The notes under the pieces are model-generated. The model was given only the letters and a program-made list of their open reading frames with translations, had not been told where the DNA came from and made no database searches. The position numbers and the translations under genes were made by a program. 55,935 nt of DNA from Nocardiopsis sp. JB363 (GTDB lineage Bacteria; Actinomycetota; Actinomycetes; Streptosporangiales; Streptosporangiaceae), in NCBI RefSeq assembly GCF_900143625.1, contig NZ_FRFF01000078.1, positions 1 to 55,935 on the forward strand. Reading direction: 5' to 3'. The first letter of the stretch is position 1; each line of letters begins with the position of its first letter. Shown piece after piece: positions 24,837-34,166 of the stretch.

Positions 24837-27800
24837 GTGTCGACACGAGCGACGAAATACGGGGCCGGCGCGCAGAGCGAGGCCGCACAGGCCGACAGCG
24901 CCGACGCCACGCCCCAGCGCAGAGCCAATTGGTGGCGGCCACGTAACTGGCGGGTGCGCTCCCGACTGGTGGCCCTCATCGTCATCCCCACCGCCGTTGC
25001 GCTCGCGCTCGGTGGTCTGAGGGTCTACGAGGCCTCGGTCTCCACCGTCACCCACGCGCATATCGAGGACAGAGCCGAAGTCGGTGTCCTCATCGTGGAG
25101 TTGGCCAACCAGCTGGGCCATGAGCGCACGGCCAGCGCGGTCTACATCTCCGACAGCGCGGACCCGAGCAGCCGTTCGGACTCCCTCCGTCAGGAGCTGG
25201 ACGACGAGCGGGACTCCTCCCGCGATCTCCAAAGCACGCTGACCGCTCGCCTCGATGACATGGGCGAGATGGACGGGGAACTGGCCCAAGGCCGCCTCTC
25301 CACGATGCGCAGCCAGCTTGCCACCCTCGAAGCCCTGCGCACCGAGGTGGACGAGACCCGCATCACGGTCCTTCCGGTGGTCACCAAGTACCGCACCATC
25401 GTCCGGTCCCTGGCGGACTTCAACCAGACGATCGCGGACGAGACCGACGACACTGACCTGCGGGAGAGCGTCCGAGCCCTCACCGCACTGTCGAACTCGC
25501 GGGACCAGCTCTCCTACGAGACCGCGCTCATGGGACACTCCCTGGCGCGTAACTCGATGACCGGCGGTATCTCCGAGGCCATCGACTCCAGCCGGGCCCG
25601 CTACGAGAACGAGATCTCCAACTTCGTCCAAGCGGCCAGCCCGGACCAGCGAGCGATCTTCGACGAGAACTTCACCGGCCTGGAGGTCAGCCAGGTCTCC
25701 ACCATGCGCATGCGCGTCATGTACCGCGCCGAGCGCGGGGACGACCTCACCGGTGTGACCGCCAACGACGGTCCCGACGACTACAAGGCCATCGCCGACG
25801 TCGCTCTGGAACGTCTCCAGTTGGTCGAGACCGGTCTGGCCGAGGGCATCGCCGAGGACGCCAACGATCTGCGCGCCGCAGCCCTGCTCCGCACGATCAT
25901 GGACCTCGTGATCGTCGCCGGCGTGCTCCTGGCCGTCTTCATCCTCACCTCGCTGGTGGTCCGTTCCCTGGTGCGCCCGCTGCGCATCCTGGAGGACGGC
26001 GCCCGTCGCGTCGCCGAACGCGACCTGCCGGACGCGATCAACCGGATGCAGGAGGCCGGTACGGTCCCCGACACCGTCAAGGTCACGCCCATCGAGGTCG
26101 ACACCCACGACGAGATCGGCGAGGTGGCCCGTGCCTTCGACGACGTTCACCGCGTCGCCCTGACACTGGCCTCCGACGAGGCCGCACTGCGCAGCAACGT
26201 CAACGCGATGTTCGTCAACCTGTCCCGTCGAAGCCAGACCCTGGTGGAACGGCAGCTGCGTCTGATCGACGGTCTGGAGCAGTCCGAGCAGGACTCCGAT
26301 CGCCTGTCCGACCTCTTCCAGCTGGACCACCTCGCGACGCGTATGCGCCGTAACAACGAGAACCTGCTGGTTCTGTCCGGCCAGGACAACACCCGTAAGT
26401 GGGCCCAGCCCGTCCCGCTGGTCGACGTCCTCCGTGGCGCCGTCTCCGAGGTCGAGCAGTACGAGCGCGTCAACGTGCGCGCCCCCTCCCACATCTCGGT
26501 CCTCGGCCGTCCGGTCAACGACGTCATCCACCTCGTCGCCGAGCTGGTGGAGAACGCCACCGCGTTCTCCCCGCACGACACCGAGGTGCTCATCAGCGCC
26601 AAGAGCCTGGACAACGGAGCCGTCCAGGTCGACGTGACCGACAGCGGTATCGGCATGGCGCCGGAGGACCTGGCGGCGATCAACGCCCGCCTGGCCGCAC
26701 CGCCGGTCATCGACGTCGCGGTCTCGCGCCGCATGGGTCTGTTCGTGGTCTCGCGCCTGGCGCACCGCCACGGCATCAAGATGAACCTGAAGGAGGCGCA
26801 CGGCGGCGGTACCACCGCGGTCGTGACCTTCCCGCCGGACCTGCTCATCACCCCGGTCGACGGTCAGCACGCCCTCGGCGGTCCCAACGCCCGTCCCGAG
26901 CTCTCCGCGGGAACGCCCGACACCTTCGCCGACGCCCAGGCGGCCTTCGCGGCCTCCCCGGCGGCGCAGGAGCCCGGCGATCCCTGGGAGAACCAGGACG
27001 GAGCAGGCGCCGCCCCGGGCGACATGGGCGGCCTGCCCAAGCGCACGCCCGGCGGTGCCCGCACCGACGAGCACCCGCCCAGCGGCCAGGACTTGTGGAA
27101 CACCGACAGGAGCGGTGACACCACTTCGGTCTGGGATCCGCCGAACCGGGCCCAGGGGCTCTCGCCCACCAACGGCGCCTTCGACAACAGCGCCGGGTCC
27201 GTGGTGGACCCCTACGACACGCCCGAAGAGGACGAGCCGCAGCCGGAACCGACCGGCCGCAGCCTGTTCGACCCGGCGCCCCGCAAGACCGACACCGGCT
27301 CGTTCGCCGGCCCGGACAGCGGCGCGTTCCGCCGCCCGGGCCCCGACACCGGTGCCTTCCGCCGGCCCACCGAGGCCGAGCGGCAGGAGACCGAGTCCTA
27401 CGACGTCTTCGGAAGCCGTGGCGACGCCGCTCCCACGGATACCGGGACCCACAGCAGGGGTGCGTTCGACACCGGAGCCGGCCAAGGCGCCGAGCGCTAC
27501 GACGACGCCAGCACCGAGTCGTTCCCGGCGGTCTCCGCCTGGGACCCCGCGCCGGCCCGTCCGGAGCAGTCACAGCAGCCGCGTCAGGCCGACCCCAACG
27601 AGACCGGTGGCCGCCGCAGCGGGATCGGTGACGGTCGCGAGGGATACGGCTCCACCGCCTACCTCTCGCGCCGCTATGGTGGCGCCCAGGGGCCGAACAA
27701 CACCGTTGTGCCTCCCACGCCCGCCGGTGAGGGCTCCGACTCGCTGCCGATCTTCGACGCGATCGAATCCAACTGGTTCAAGCGCCGCAGCGGTGGCCCC

Positions 27801-28187
27801 ACCGTGGACGCCACCGAGACCGGCCCGATCCAGCAGGTGCCGGCGCCCGAGAGCCGTCCCGCGGCCCGGGAGACGGCTCCGAGGGTCGAACAGAGCCCGC
27901 GGACCGAACAGAACCAGGGTTCCGAGCAGGATTGGAACTCCGCCGCCGACCGCGGTTGGAAGGCCGCACGCACCGCCGCCGAGCCGCTCGCGGGTGGTCT
28001 GACCACCTCGGGCTTGCCAAAACGAGTTCCCAAGGCAAACCTTGTCCCTGGGACCGCGCCCAAACCGGAGAACTTCAAGCAGATGCCCACACGAAGCGCG
28101 GACCACGTCCGCAACCGATTCTCGGGACTGCAGAAGGGCGTCCGGGACGGGCGTAACCGACGCGGAGACAGTCCGGTGGAGGAGTGA
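24837..28187 (+). CDS. Conservon sensor histidine kinase (CvnA-like, nitrate-sensor type)
   Basis: The 1116-residue protein has two membrane helices (LVALIVIPTAVALALGG near residue 45 and IMDLVIVAGVLLAVFILTSL near 360) enclosing an extracytoplasmic NIT-like helical sensor domain. A HAMP region follows, then a dimerisation helix with LFQLDHLATRMRRNNENLL, and an ATPase domain with ELVENATAFSPHD and VTDSGIGMAPEDL. The last 450 residues are a disordered Pro/Gly/Asp-rich tail with repeated TGAFRRP-like units. In Streptomyces such kinases head cvn operons and signal with the B, C and D partners. The GTG at 24837 is uncertain; TTG at 24825 is possible. Confidence 0.9.
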   Translation: MSTRATKYGAGAQSEAAQADSADATPQRRANWWRPRNWRVRSRLVALIVIPTAVALALGGLRVYEASVSTVTHAHIEDRAEVGVLIVELANQLGHERTASAVYISDSADPSSRSDSLRQELDDERDSSRDLQSTLTARLDDMGEMDGELAQGRLSTMRSQLATLEALRTEVDETRITVLPVVTKYRTIVRSLADFNQTIADETDDTDLRESVRALTALSNSRDQLSYETALMGHSLARNSMTGGISEAIDSSRARYENEISNFVQAASPDQRAIFDENFTGLEVSQVSTMRMRVMYRAERGDDLTGVTANDGPDDYKAIADVALERLQLVETGLAEGIAEDANDLRAAALLRTIMDLVIVAGVLLAVFILTSLVVRSLVRPLRILEDGARRVAERDLPDAINRMQEAGTVPDTVKVTPIEVDTHDEIGEVARAFDDVHRVALTLASDEAALRSNVNAMFVNLSRRSQTLVERQLRLIDGLEQSEQDSDRLSDLFQLDHLATRMRRNNENLLVLSGQDNTRKWAQPVPLVDVLRGAVSEVEQYERVNVRAPSHISVLGRPVNDVIHLVAELVENATAFSPHDTEVLISAKSLDNGAVQVDVTDSGIGMAPEDLAAINARLAAPPVIDVAVSRRMGLFVVSRLAHRHGIKMNLKEAHGGGTTAVVTFPPDLLITPVDGQHALGGPNARPELSAGTPDTFADAQAAFAASPAAQEPGDPWENQDGAGAAPGDMGGLPKRTPGGARTDEHPPSGQDLWNTDRSGDTTSVWDPPNRAQGLSPTNGAFDNSAGSVVDPYDTPEEDEPQPEPTGRSLFDPAPRKTDTGSFAGPDSGAFRRPGPDTGAFRRPTEAERQETESYDVFGSRGDAAPTDTGTHSRGAFDTGAGQGAERYDDASTESFPAVSAWDPAPARPEQSQQPRQADPNETGGRRSGIGDGREGYGSTAYLSRRYGGAQGPNNTVVPPTPAGEGSDSLPIFDAIESNWFKRRSGGPTVDATETGPIQQVPAPESRPAARETAPRVEQSPRTEQNQGSEQDWNSAADRGWKAARTAAEPLAGGLTTSGLPKRVPKANLVPGTAPKPENFKQMPTRSADHVRNRFSGLQKGVRDGRNRRGDSPVEE

Positions 28188-28419
28188 CCCACGTGGCCAG
28201 TGGTGGGACGGGGTCCCTCTTATTCCGGGAAGCTGGATGCAATAGCATCTATCGAGCTTCTCGGACGCACCACACCCGTCACTTGACGAGAACAGAACAC
28301 CAGACTCCCGGCTTCCCCCACGGGAGGGGCCGGGCAGTTCGCAGAGGCAGTGCTGTCACATGCCGTGCCGGCGGTAGCAGTGCCGAAAGACCGACCGGCG
28401 AACTTGGACAGGAGATCAG

Positions 28420-28821
28420 ATGAGTCGACAGGTCAATGAACTCAACTGGTTGATCACTGACTTTGCCGACCGGGTACCCGATGTCGCCCACGCGATCGTC
28501 GTCTCCTCGGACGGCCTTCCGTTGGCGTCGTCCGCGGGCTTCCCAACCGACAGGGCGGACCAGCTGGCGGCCATCGCCTCCGGCCTGTCCAGCCTGACAC
28601 AGGGCGCGTCCCGGGTGTTCGAGGGTGGAGCGGTCGCTCAGACCGTCGTGGAGATGGAGAGGGGGCTGATGCTCATCATGGCCATCAGCGACGGCTCTTG
28701 TCTCGCGGTCCTCGCGGCGGCCGAAAGCGACCTCGGGTTGGTCGCGTACGAGATGACCCTGCTCGTCGAGCGGGCCGGGAGGGCGCTGACACCAACGGCG
28801 CGGACCTCGGGAATCCACTGA
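28420..28821 (+). CDS. Roadblock/LC7 domain protein (CvnB-like)
   Basis: The 133-residue protein is one roadblock/LC7 domain: LNWLITDFADRVPDVAHAIV, VSSDGLPLASSAGFP, then LMLIMAISDGSCLAVLA. In conservons this protein binds the GTPase partner as a regulator and works with the membrane kinase. ATG at 28420 follows AGGAGATC. The 232-base gap behind cvnA holds a possible promoter (TTGACG at 28282) and a short GATGC-AATA-GCATC hairpin (28239-28252), so separate transcription is possible. Confidence 0.92.
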   Translation: MSRQVNELNWLITDFADRVPDVAHAIVVSSDGLPLASSAGFPTDRADQLAAIASGLSSLTQGASRVFEGGAVAQTVVEMERGLMLIMAISDGSCLAVLAAAESDLGLVAYEMTLLVERAGRALTPTARTSGIH

Positions 28822-28844
28822 TCCACCACCGACAGGAGGAAGTG

Positions 28845-29336
28845 GTGGCACCTCACAGTAGAGATGCCGGGAGCGCCTCGTGGTTCGGTCAACAGCCGGG
28901 CCATCCCCCCACGGGTGGGATGCCGGCCGTGCCGGGCGGCGGAGATGTTCCTCGACCAATCCAACAACCGTTTGACCAACGACCCGCGCCGGGGAGCGCA
29001 CCCAGTTCGCTGGTGCGTCCGTACGCGGTCACCAAGGGCCGTACCAAGCCGAAGTCTCAGCTTCCACTGGAAGCATTGATCTCGGCCACCGAAGCGGCCC
29101 GGAACGAGTCGGGCATGCTGACGCCTGAATGGCAGGCGATCAGTGACCTGTGCCGGGAATGGCGGTCCGTAGCGGAGATCTCCGCGTTGTTGCGGATGCC
29201 TCTCGGTGTGGCGCGGGTGCTTGTGGCGGACATGTCCGAGCAGGGACTGGTCCAGATCAGGTCTTCGCTCGATAACGAAGCTCGCCCCAACACCAACCTG
29301 CTTGAAAGGGTGCTCAGTGGACTTCGCAAGCTCTAG
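28845..29336 (+). CDS. DUF742 protein (CvnC-like)
   Basis: The 163-residue protein has a flexible Pro/Gly N-terminus (about 55 residues) and a DUF742 winged-helix-like domain: VRPYAVTKGRTKPKSQLPLE, LISATEAAR, ISDLCREWRSVAEISALLRM, and LGVARVLVADMSEQGLVQI. The helix-turn-helix look suggests nucleic-acid or protein binding. GTG at 28845 is chosen over GTG 28842 for better spacing from GGAGG. Its end overlaps the start of the GTPase gene by 20 bases. Confidence 0.9.
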   Translation: MAPHSRDAGSASWFGQQPGHPPTGGMPAVPGGGDVPRPIQQPFDQRPAPGSAPSSLVRPYAVTKGRTKPKSQLPLEALISATEAARNESGMLTPEWQAISDLCREWRSVAEISALLRMPLGVARVLVADMSEQGLVQIRSSLDNEARPNTNLLERVLSGLRKL

Positions 29337-29967
29337 CCCAGCCGAGGAAGGCGGTGCTGGGGGAAACGCGATGACGTCGGTCAAGATCGTCGTCGCCGGG
29401 GGCTTCGGTGTCGGGAAGACGACATTCGTGGGCTCCGTCTCCGAGATCGTGCCGCTGACGACCGAGGCGGTCATGACCAGCGCGAGCGTCGGTGTGGACG
29501 ACCTCGCCAAGACGCCGGACAAGCAGACCACCACGGTCGCCATGGACTTCGGTCGCGTCTCCCTCGACTCGGACCTGATCCTGTACCTGTTCGGTACCCC
29601 CGGACAGCACCGGTTCTGGTTCATGTGGGACGACCTGGTCAAGGGCGCCATCGGTGCCGTCGTGCTGGTGGACACCCGCCGGCTGGCGGACTGCTTCCCC
29701 GCGATCGACTACTTCGAAGAGGCGCGTCTGCCCTTCATCGTCGCGATCAACGGGTTCGACAGCTACTACCCCCACGCCGCGGACGAGGTCCGGGATGCGC
29801 TCACGCTCAGCCCGGAGATCCCCATCGTCCAGGTGGACGCCCGTGACAAGGCCTCCACCAAGTCGACGCTCATCACCCTCGTCGAGCACGCCATCACGGT
29901 GGGGGACCCCGAGGGCGCCGCAGGGCAACAGCCCACATCCACCGGGGGCCAGAACTCCTGGCGGTGA
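29317..29967 (+). CDS. Conservon small GTPase (CvnD-like)
   Basis: The 216-residue protein has G1 VVAGGFGVGKTTFVGS, switch/G2 with TEAVMTSASVGVDD, G3-like YLFGTPGQHRF (the Walker B region DTPG is changed to GTPG, usual in this family), and VAINGFD in the place of NKxD. It belongs to the Ras-like MglA/CvnD group that cycles with roadblock proteins. GTG at 29317 has GAAAGGG upstream and lies inside the end of the DUF742 gene. No cytochrome P450 (the optional fifth conservon gene) follows; a terminator does. Confidence 0.92.
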   Translation: MDFASSSPAEEGGAGGNAMTSVKIVVAGGFGVGKTTFVGSVSEIVPLTTEAVMTSASVGVDDLAKTPDKQTTTVAMDFGRVSLDSDLILYLFGTPGQHRFWFMWDDLVKGAIGAVVLVDTRRLADCFPAIDYFEEARLPFIVAINGFDSYYPHAADEVRDALTLSPEIPIVQVDARDKASTKSTLITLVEHAITVGDPEGAAGQQPTSTGGQNSWR

Positions 29968-30006
29968 CCGGGATCACTCCCGGGCCGGGGTCCCGCACGA
30001 GCACGG

Positions 30007-30033
30007 CCCGGTTCCCGTCTGTCGGGAACCGGG
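30007..30033 (+). terminator. Terminator after the conservon
   Basis: CCCGGTTCCCG (30007-30017) and CGGGAACCGGG (30023-30033) form an 11-bp perfect stem with a TCTGT loop, 40 bases after the GTPase stop. Outer GCACGG and CCGTGC at 30001-30042 can extend it. Confidence 0.8.
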
Positions 30034-30057
30034 CGTCCGTGCCGGCATCATGGCCGG

Positions 30058-31755
30058 ATGAGCTCTTCCTCCGACGCCGCTGCGATGACCCGACGGTTCC
30101 GTGAGGTCGCCGAGGGGGTGCTCGACGCGTTGCTGGACGACGCCCCCGAATGGGCGTTGGACCTCGGTGACGCCGGTGGCGCCCATCGGTTGACCGACCA
30201 CACGGTCGAGGCCGACACGCGCCGCGTGGCCACACTCACCGACGCACTCGGTTCCCTCGACGAGATCGACCAGGACCTGCTGCCGACCGAGGACTCGGTC
30301 GACCTGGAGGTCCTGCGTTCGCGTGTGTCCGCCGACCTCTGGCACACCGCCGAACTGCGCCCCCACACCTGGGATCCCCTGACCTACGCGCCGGGCGAGT
30401 CCCTGTACGTCCTCCTCGACCGCGACTCCCTGCCTTTGCCGGAGCGTCTGGAGGCACTGGCCGCCCGCTGCTCGGCCCTTCCCGACTACCTGGCCACCGC
30501 GCGGGAGCGTCTCTCCGAGGGGCCGGGTATCCCGCGTGCACACGCCGAGACCGCCCTGGCCCAACTGGCGGGTGCCCGCACCCTGCTCACCGACGAACTG
30601 CCGGCGCTGGCCGCCACCGCGTCCAGCCGGCCTTCCCGGTTGGAGGGAGCCCGTGAGGCGGCCCTGGCGGCCGTGGACGAGTACACCTCGTGGCTGCGGG
30701 CGGAGAACGAGTTCGCCACCGCCGATCCGCGACTGGGGGAGCGGATCTTCGCCGCCCGGCTCTGGTACACCCTGGACTCCGAACTCTCTCCCGACGCCCT
30801 GCGCGTGCGCGCCGAGAGCGACCTCATCGCCACCGAGGAGGAACTGGCGGAGGTCGCCGCGGAGTACGAGGACCGCCCTCGCCGTCCCGGACAGGCCGCC
30901 GAGGTCCTGGCCGCCCTGGCCCGTGAGAACGCCACCGACGCCGACACGATCCGACCCATCGCCGAAGAGGCCCTGCGGCACCTCTACCGGCGGGTGCGCG
31001 AACTCGACATGGTCACCGTGCACGACGACCCGGTGCGGGTCGTGCCGATGCCCGAGGCGCGTCGTGGCGTGGCCGTGGCCTACTGCGAGCCGCCCGGTCC
31101 GCTGGACCCGCGCGTGGCGGAACTGCCCACCCTGGTCGCGGTCGCCCCGCCGCCCGCGGAGTGGCCCCGCGAACGCCGAGAGTCGTTCTTCCGCGAGTAC
31201 AACGGTGTTCTGTTGCGCAACCTCATGGCCCACGAGGCGCTGCCCGGACACGCGCTCCAACTGGCCCACGCCGCCCGACACGAGGGCCCGACCCGGGTGG
31301 GAAGGGTGCTGTGGAGCGGCACGTTCGTCGAGGGGTGGGCGGTGCACGCCGAAGCGGTCCTGGCCGGGCACGGATGGACCGACGGCTCCGACGCCGCCGC
31401 CCGCCGCGAGAACCTGGCACTGCGCCTGGTCCAGCTCAAGATGCGGTTGCGCATGATCCTCAACGCCATCCTCGACGTTCGGGTGCACACCAAGGACATC
31501 ACCCGGCCGGAGGCGATCGCCCTGATGGTCGAGCGCGGACACCAGGAGGAGGGCGAGGCCCACGGCAAGTGGCGCAGGGCCGAACTGACCAGCGCCCAGC
31601 TGTCCACCTACTACGTCGGGCACGCCGAGGTCGCCGACATCGCCCGTGACCTGGGGGTCGCCCGGCCCGAGCTGTCGGAGCGGGCACGACACGACGCCAT
31701 GCTCGCCCATGGAGCCCCGCCCCCGCGCCACCTGCGCGCCCTGCTCGGCCTGTAG
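30058..31755 (+). CDS. DUF885 family putative metallopeptidase
   Basis: The 565-residue protein matches the DUF885 family, all-helical proteins with a zincin-like motif. The motif is visible as NLMAHEALPGHALQLAHA (about residues 390-407), with VEGWAVHAEAVLAGHGW downstream supplying a further Glu and His. A typical family end (RPEAIALMVERGHQEEGEAH) is also present. There is no signal peptide, so it acts in the cytoplasm. Substrates of this family are mostly unknown. The start is ATG at 30058, just after the conservon terminator, and a terminator hairpin follows, so it is probably a single-gene unit. Confidence 0.88.
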   Translation: MSSSSDAAAMTRRFREVAEGVLDALLDDAPEWALDLGDAGGAHRLTDHTVEADTRRVATLTDALGSLDEIDQDLLPTEDSVDLEVLRSRVSADLWHTAELRPHTWDPLTYAPGESLYVLLDRDSLPLPERLEALAARCSALPDYLATARERLSEGPGIPRAHAETALAQLAGARTLLTDELPALAATASSRPSRLEGAREAALAAVDEYTSWLRAENEFATADPRLGERIFAARLWYTLDSELSPDALRVRAESDLIATEEELAEVAAEYEDRPRRPGQAAEVLAALARENATDADTIRPIAEEALRHLYRRVRELDMVTVHDDPVRVVPMPEARRGVAVAYCEPPGPLDPRVAELPTLVAVAPPPAEWPRERRESFFREYNGVLLRNLMAHEALPGHALQLAHAARHEGPTRVGRVLWSGTFVEGWAVHAEAVLAGHGWTDGSDAAARRENLALRLVQLKMRLRMILNAILDVRVHTKDITRPEAIALMVERGHQEEGEAHGKWRRAELTSAQLSTYYVGHAEVADIARDLGVARPELSERARHDAMLAHGAPPPRHLRALLGL

Positions 31756-31765
31756 TCCTCGGAGC

Positions 31766-31790
31766 GGGGCACACGGGCCCCGTGTGCCCC
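31766..31790 (+). terminator. Terminator after the DUF885 gene
   Basis: GGGGCACACG (31766-31775) pairs with CGTGTGCCCC (31781-31790) around a GGCCC loop, 10 bases past the stop codon. Confidence 0.75.
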
Positions 31791-31864
31791 GACGTGGGCG
31801 CTCCATCGCGCTTCTATGCTGGGATGAGACGCACGAAAACGGTCATCGAGGGAACGGACGAGCC

Positions 31865-32434
31865 ATGCGCGGCGCCGACGACGAGCCCGACAACGTGACC
31901 CCGCCCGGGGCGGGGACCGGAGTCCCCGACGGTCGGGAACGGCTCTGGACCCCGCACCGCATGGCCTACATCAAGGGTGAGGGCAAGCCCACCGGGCCCC
32001 GCGCCGAGGACGGTTGCCCGTTCTGCCGGGCCCCCGAAGCGACCGACTCCGAAGGCCTTGTCGTGGCCCGTGGCAAGACCGCCTACGTCGTCCTCAACAT
32101 CTACCCCTACAACAGCGGCCACCTGCTGATCTGCCCCTACCGACACGTCCCCGACTACACCGCGCTGGACGAGGACGAGACGGCCGAGGTCGCGATCCTC
32201 ACCCAGGCGGGCATCCGGGCGCTCACCGATTCCTACCGCCCGCAGGGCTTCAACGTCGGAATGAACCTCGGTACGGTGGCCGGAGCCGGGATCGCCGCCC
32301 ATCTCCATCAGCACATCGTGCCCCGATGGGGCGGCGACACCAATTTCATGCCGGTGATCGGCGACACCAGGATCCTGCCCGAGATGTTGGAGCAGACCCG
32401 GGTCCGGCTCTCCGAACATTGGCCACGGGGGTGA
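31865..32434 (+). CDS. HIT-family nucleotide phosphorylase/hydrolase
   Basis: This 189-residue protein has the zinc-linked start DGCPFCRAPE, the segment NIYPYNSGHLLICPYRHV, and the histidine triad AAHLHQHIVPRWGGDTNF. That combination is typical of the actinobacterial Ap4A-phosphorylase-like HIT proteins, such as the product of Rv2613c, which lies in the same place beside pgsA in Mycobacterium. It probably acts on dinucleoside polyphosphates. ATG at 31865 gives the natural N-terminus. It starts the phospholipid-mannoside gene group. Confidence 0.9.
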   Translation: MRGADDEPDNVTPPGAGTGVPDGRERLWTPHRMAYIKGEGKPTGPRAEDGCPFCRAPEATDSEGLVVARGKTAYVVLNIYPYNSGHLLICPYRHVPDYTALDEDETAEVAILTQAGIRALTDSYRPQGFNVGMNLGTVAGAGIAAHLHQHIVPRWGGDTNFMPVIGDTRILPEMLEQTRVRLSEHWPRG

Positions 32435-32548
32435 CCCCGACCGGTCCCGGACCCGAGCCGTGAGACGGCGGATCCGGTGAAGCGCCACCCCCAGCGGGTA
32501 GCGGCTCCCACCCCCACGACCGTTCCCGCCCTACGATCACAAGAAGAC

Positions 32549-33205
32549 ATGCTGAGAATCCTTCGTCCCATGATTTCCCGGGTCACCGCTCCGCTCGGTC
32601 GGAGCCTGGCCCGGATCGGCCTGACGCCCAACATCGTCACCATCGTCGGTGCCGCGGGTGTCGTCGTCAGCGCCCTGTACTTCTATCCCCGCGGCCAGCT
32701 CTACGCGGGATCGGTGGTCATCACCGTCTTCGCGCTCTTCGACATGCTCGACGGTGCGTTGGCCCGGGCCAAGGACAGCGCCAGCGCCTTCGGTGCCTTC
32801 CTGGACTCCAGCCTCGACCGGGTCGCCGACGCCGCCATCCTCGCCGGACTCATGTGGTGGTTCGTCGGTGAGGGCGACGATCCGATGCTCGCGGGGCTCA
32901 CCCTGTTCTGCCTGATCAGCGGGTTCATGGTGTCCTACATCAAGGCGCGCGCGGAGGGACTGGGCGTCAACTGCGACGTCGGTGTGGCCGAACGCACCGA
33001 ACGGCTGGTCATCATCCTGGTCGCGGTCGGTCTGAGCGAACTCGGGGTGCCCTACATCCTCGCCGGTGGCCTGTGGCTCCTGGCCGGGATGAGTCTCATC
33101 ACCATCCTCCAGAGGCTGATCGAGACCCGCGCCCGGCTCAACGACCCCGACTTCGCCGGCGAACAGGGCGAGGGCTCCGACAGCAAGGCCGACAACGAGG
33201 CCTGA
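32549..33205 (+). CDS. pgsA: CDP-alcohol phosphatidyltransferase (phosphatidylinositol-phosphate synthase type)
   Basis: The 218-residue membrane enzyme joins CDP-diacylglycerol to an alcohol, here most likely inositol phosphate. The CDP-alcohol signature DG-x2-AR-x8-G-x3-D-x3-D is seen from DMLDGALARAKDSASAFGAF into LDSSLDRVAD. About five to six membrane helices are present. Gene order (HIT, pgsA, acyltransferase, pimA) matches the mycobacterial pgsA1 locus, which supports the inositol assignment over glycerol phosphate. ATG at 32549 follows AAGAAGAC. Confidence 0.92.
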   Translation: MLRILRPMISRVTAPLGRSLARIGLTPNIVTIVGAAGVVVSALYFYPRGQLYAGSVVITVFALFDMLDGALARAKDSASAFGAFLDSSLDRVADAAILAGLMWWFVGEGDDPMLAGLTLFCLISGFMVSYIKARAEGLGVNCDVGVAERTERLVIILVAVGLSELGVPYILAGGLWLLAGMSLITILQRLIETRARLNDPDFAGEQGEGSDSKADNEA

Positions 33206-33257
33206 GCCACACGGCCGGGCATCGAAGCGACGAAGAGGCGGGACGAGGAAGCACGAC

Positions 33258-34166
33258 GTGGACGAACGCATGGCCGACCTGGCCTACGCTGCCGGGTGGT
33301 CGCTGGTCCGCCGCTCACCGGAGAGCGTCGGGCGGGAGGTGTTCCGACTGATCGCCGACCGCTCCTGGCGCGCTCGCGAGGGCGGCACCAGGGGGCTGGA
33401 ACGCAACCTGCGCAGGCTGGTCGGCCCCCACGCCACGGAAGCCCAGCTCAGAGCGTTGTCCAAGGCCGGTATGCGCTCCTACATGCGGTACTACTACGAA
33501 CTCTTCCGATTGCCCGCCATGGGTCGTGACCACATCCTCTCCCACACCCGACAGCGCGGTGTGGAGGTCCTGGAGGAGCACATCCGTTCCGGCCGGGGTG
33601 TGGTCGCCGCCCTGCCGCACATGGGCAACTGGGATCACGCCGGTGCGTGGATCGCGGCCCGCGGTACCCCGTTGACCACCGTCGCCCAGCGACTGCGTCC
33701 GGAGAGCCTCTACCGGCGCTTCACCTCCTACCGTGAGTCCTTGGGCATGGAGGTACTGCCGCTCACCGGAGGTGGCGCCAACACCGTCGGCGTTCTCGCC
33801 CGGCGCCTGCGCGAGGGCGGCCTGGTGTGCCTGCTCGCCGACCGTGACCTCCACGGCACCGGCCTGGAGGTGGACTTCTTCGGGGAGAAGGCGCGCATGC
33901 CCTCCGGCCCCGCGGCCCTGGCCCTGAACACCGGCGCCGCCCTGATGCCGGTCTCCCTCTGGTACGACGGCCCGTACTGGAACATCCGCGTGCACGAGGA
34001 GATCCCCGTCGCCGAGGCGCCCACCCGAGCCGAACGGGTGCAGGACACCACCCAGGCGCTGGCGCGGGTGTTCGAACGCGCCATCGCCGAACACCCCGAG
34101 GACTGGCACATGCTCCAGGCGGTCTTCGGTTCCGACCACGAGGCGGACCGGAGCCGATCCGGGTGA
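33258..34166 (+). CDS. Phosphatidylinositol mannoside acyltransferase (LpxL/HtrB-like, PatA type)
   Basis: The 302-residue protein belongs to the lysophospholipid/lipid A acyltransferase family. The catalytic HxxxxD-type motif reads PHMGNWDHAGAW near residue 120. VCLLADRDLHGTGLEVDFFG and ARMPSGPAALALNTGAALMP are the usual acceptor-site blocks. In Mycobacterium the neighbour of pimA (Rv2611c) puts palmitate on the mannose of PIM1/PIM2, and the same role is likely. GTG at 33258 is used. It overlaps pimA by four bases. Confidence 0.9.
   Translation: MDERMADLAYAAGWSLVRRSPESVGREVFRLIADRSWRAREGGTRGLERNLRRLVGPHATEAQLRALSKAGMRSYMRYYYELFRLPAMGRDHILSHTRQRGVEVLEEHIRSGRGVVAALPHMGNWDHAGAWIAARGTPLTTVAQRLRPESLYRRFTSYRESLGMEVLPLTGGGANTVGVLARRLREGGLVCLLADRDLHGTGLEVDFFGEKARMPSGPAALALNTGAALMPVSLWYDGPYWNIRVHEEIPVAEAPTRAERVQDTTQALARVFERAIAEHPEDWHMLQAVFGSDHEADRSRSG

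Noticed and set aside
24543..27485. 980-residue open frame on the minus strand
   Set aside because: It is antisense to the conservon kinase, which has clear domains and normal codon use. High GC content gives long open frames in the opposite phase.
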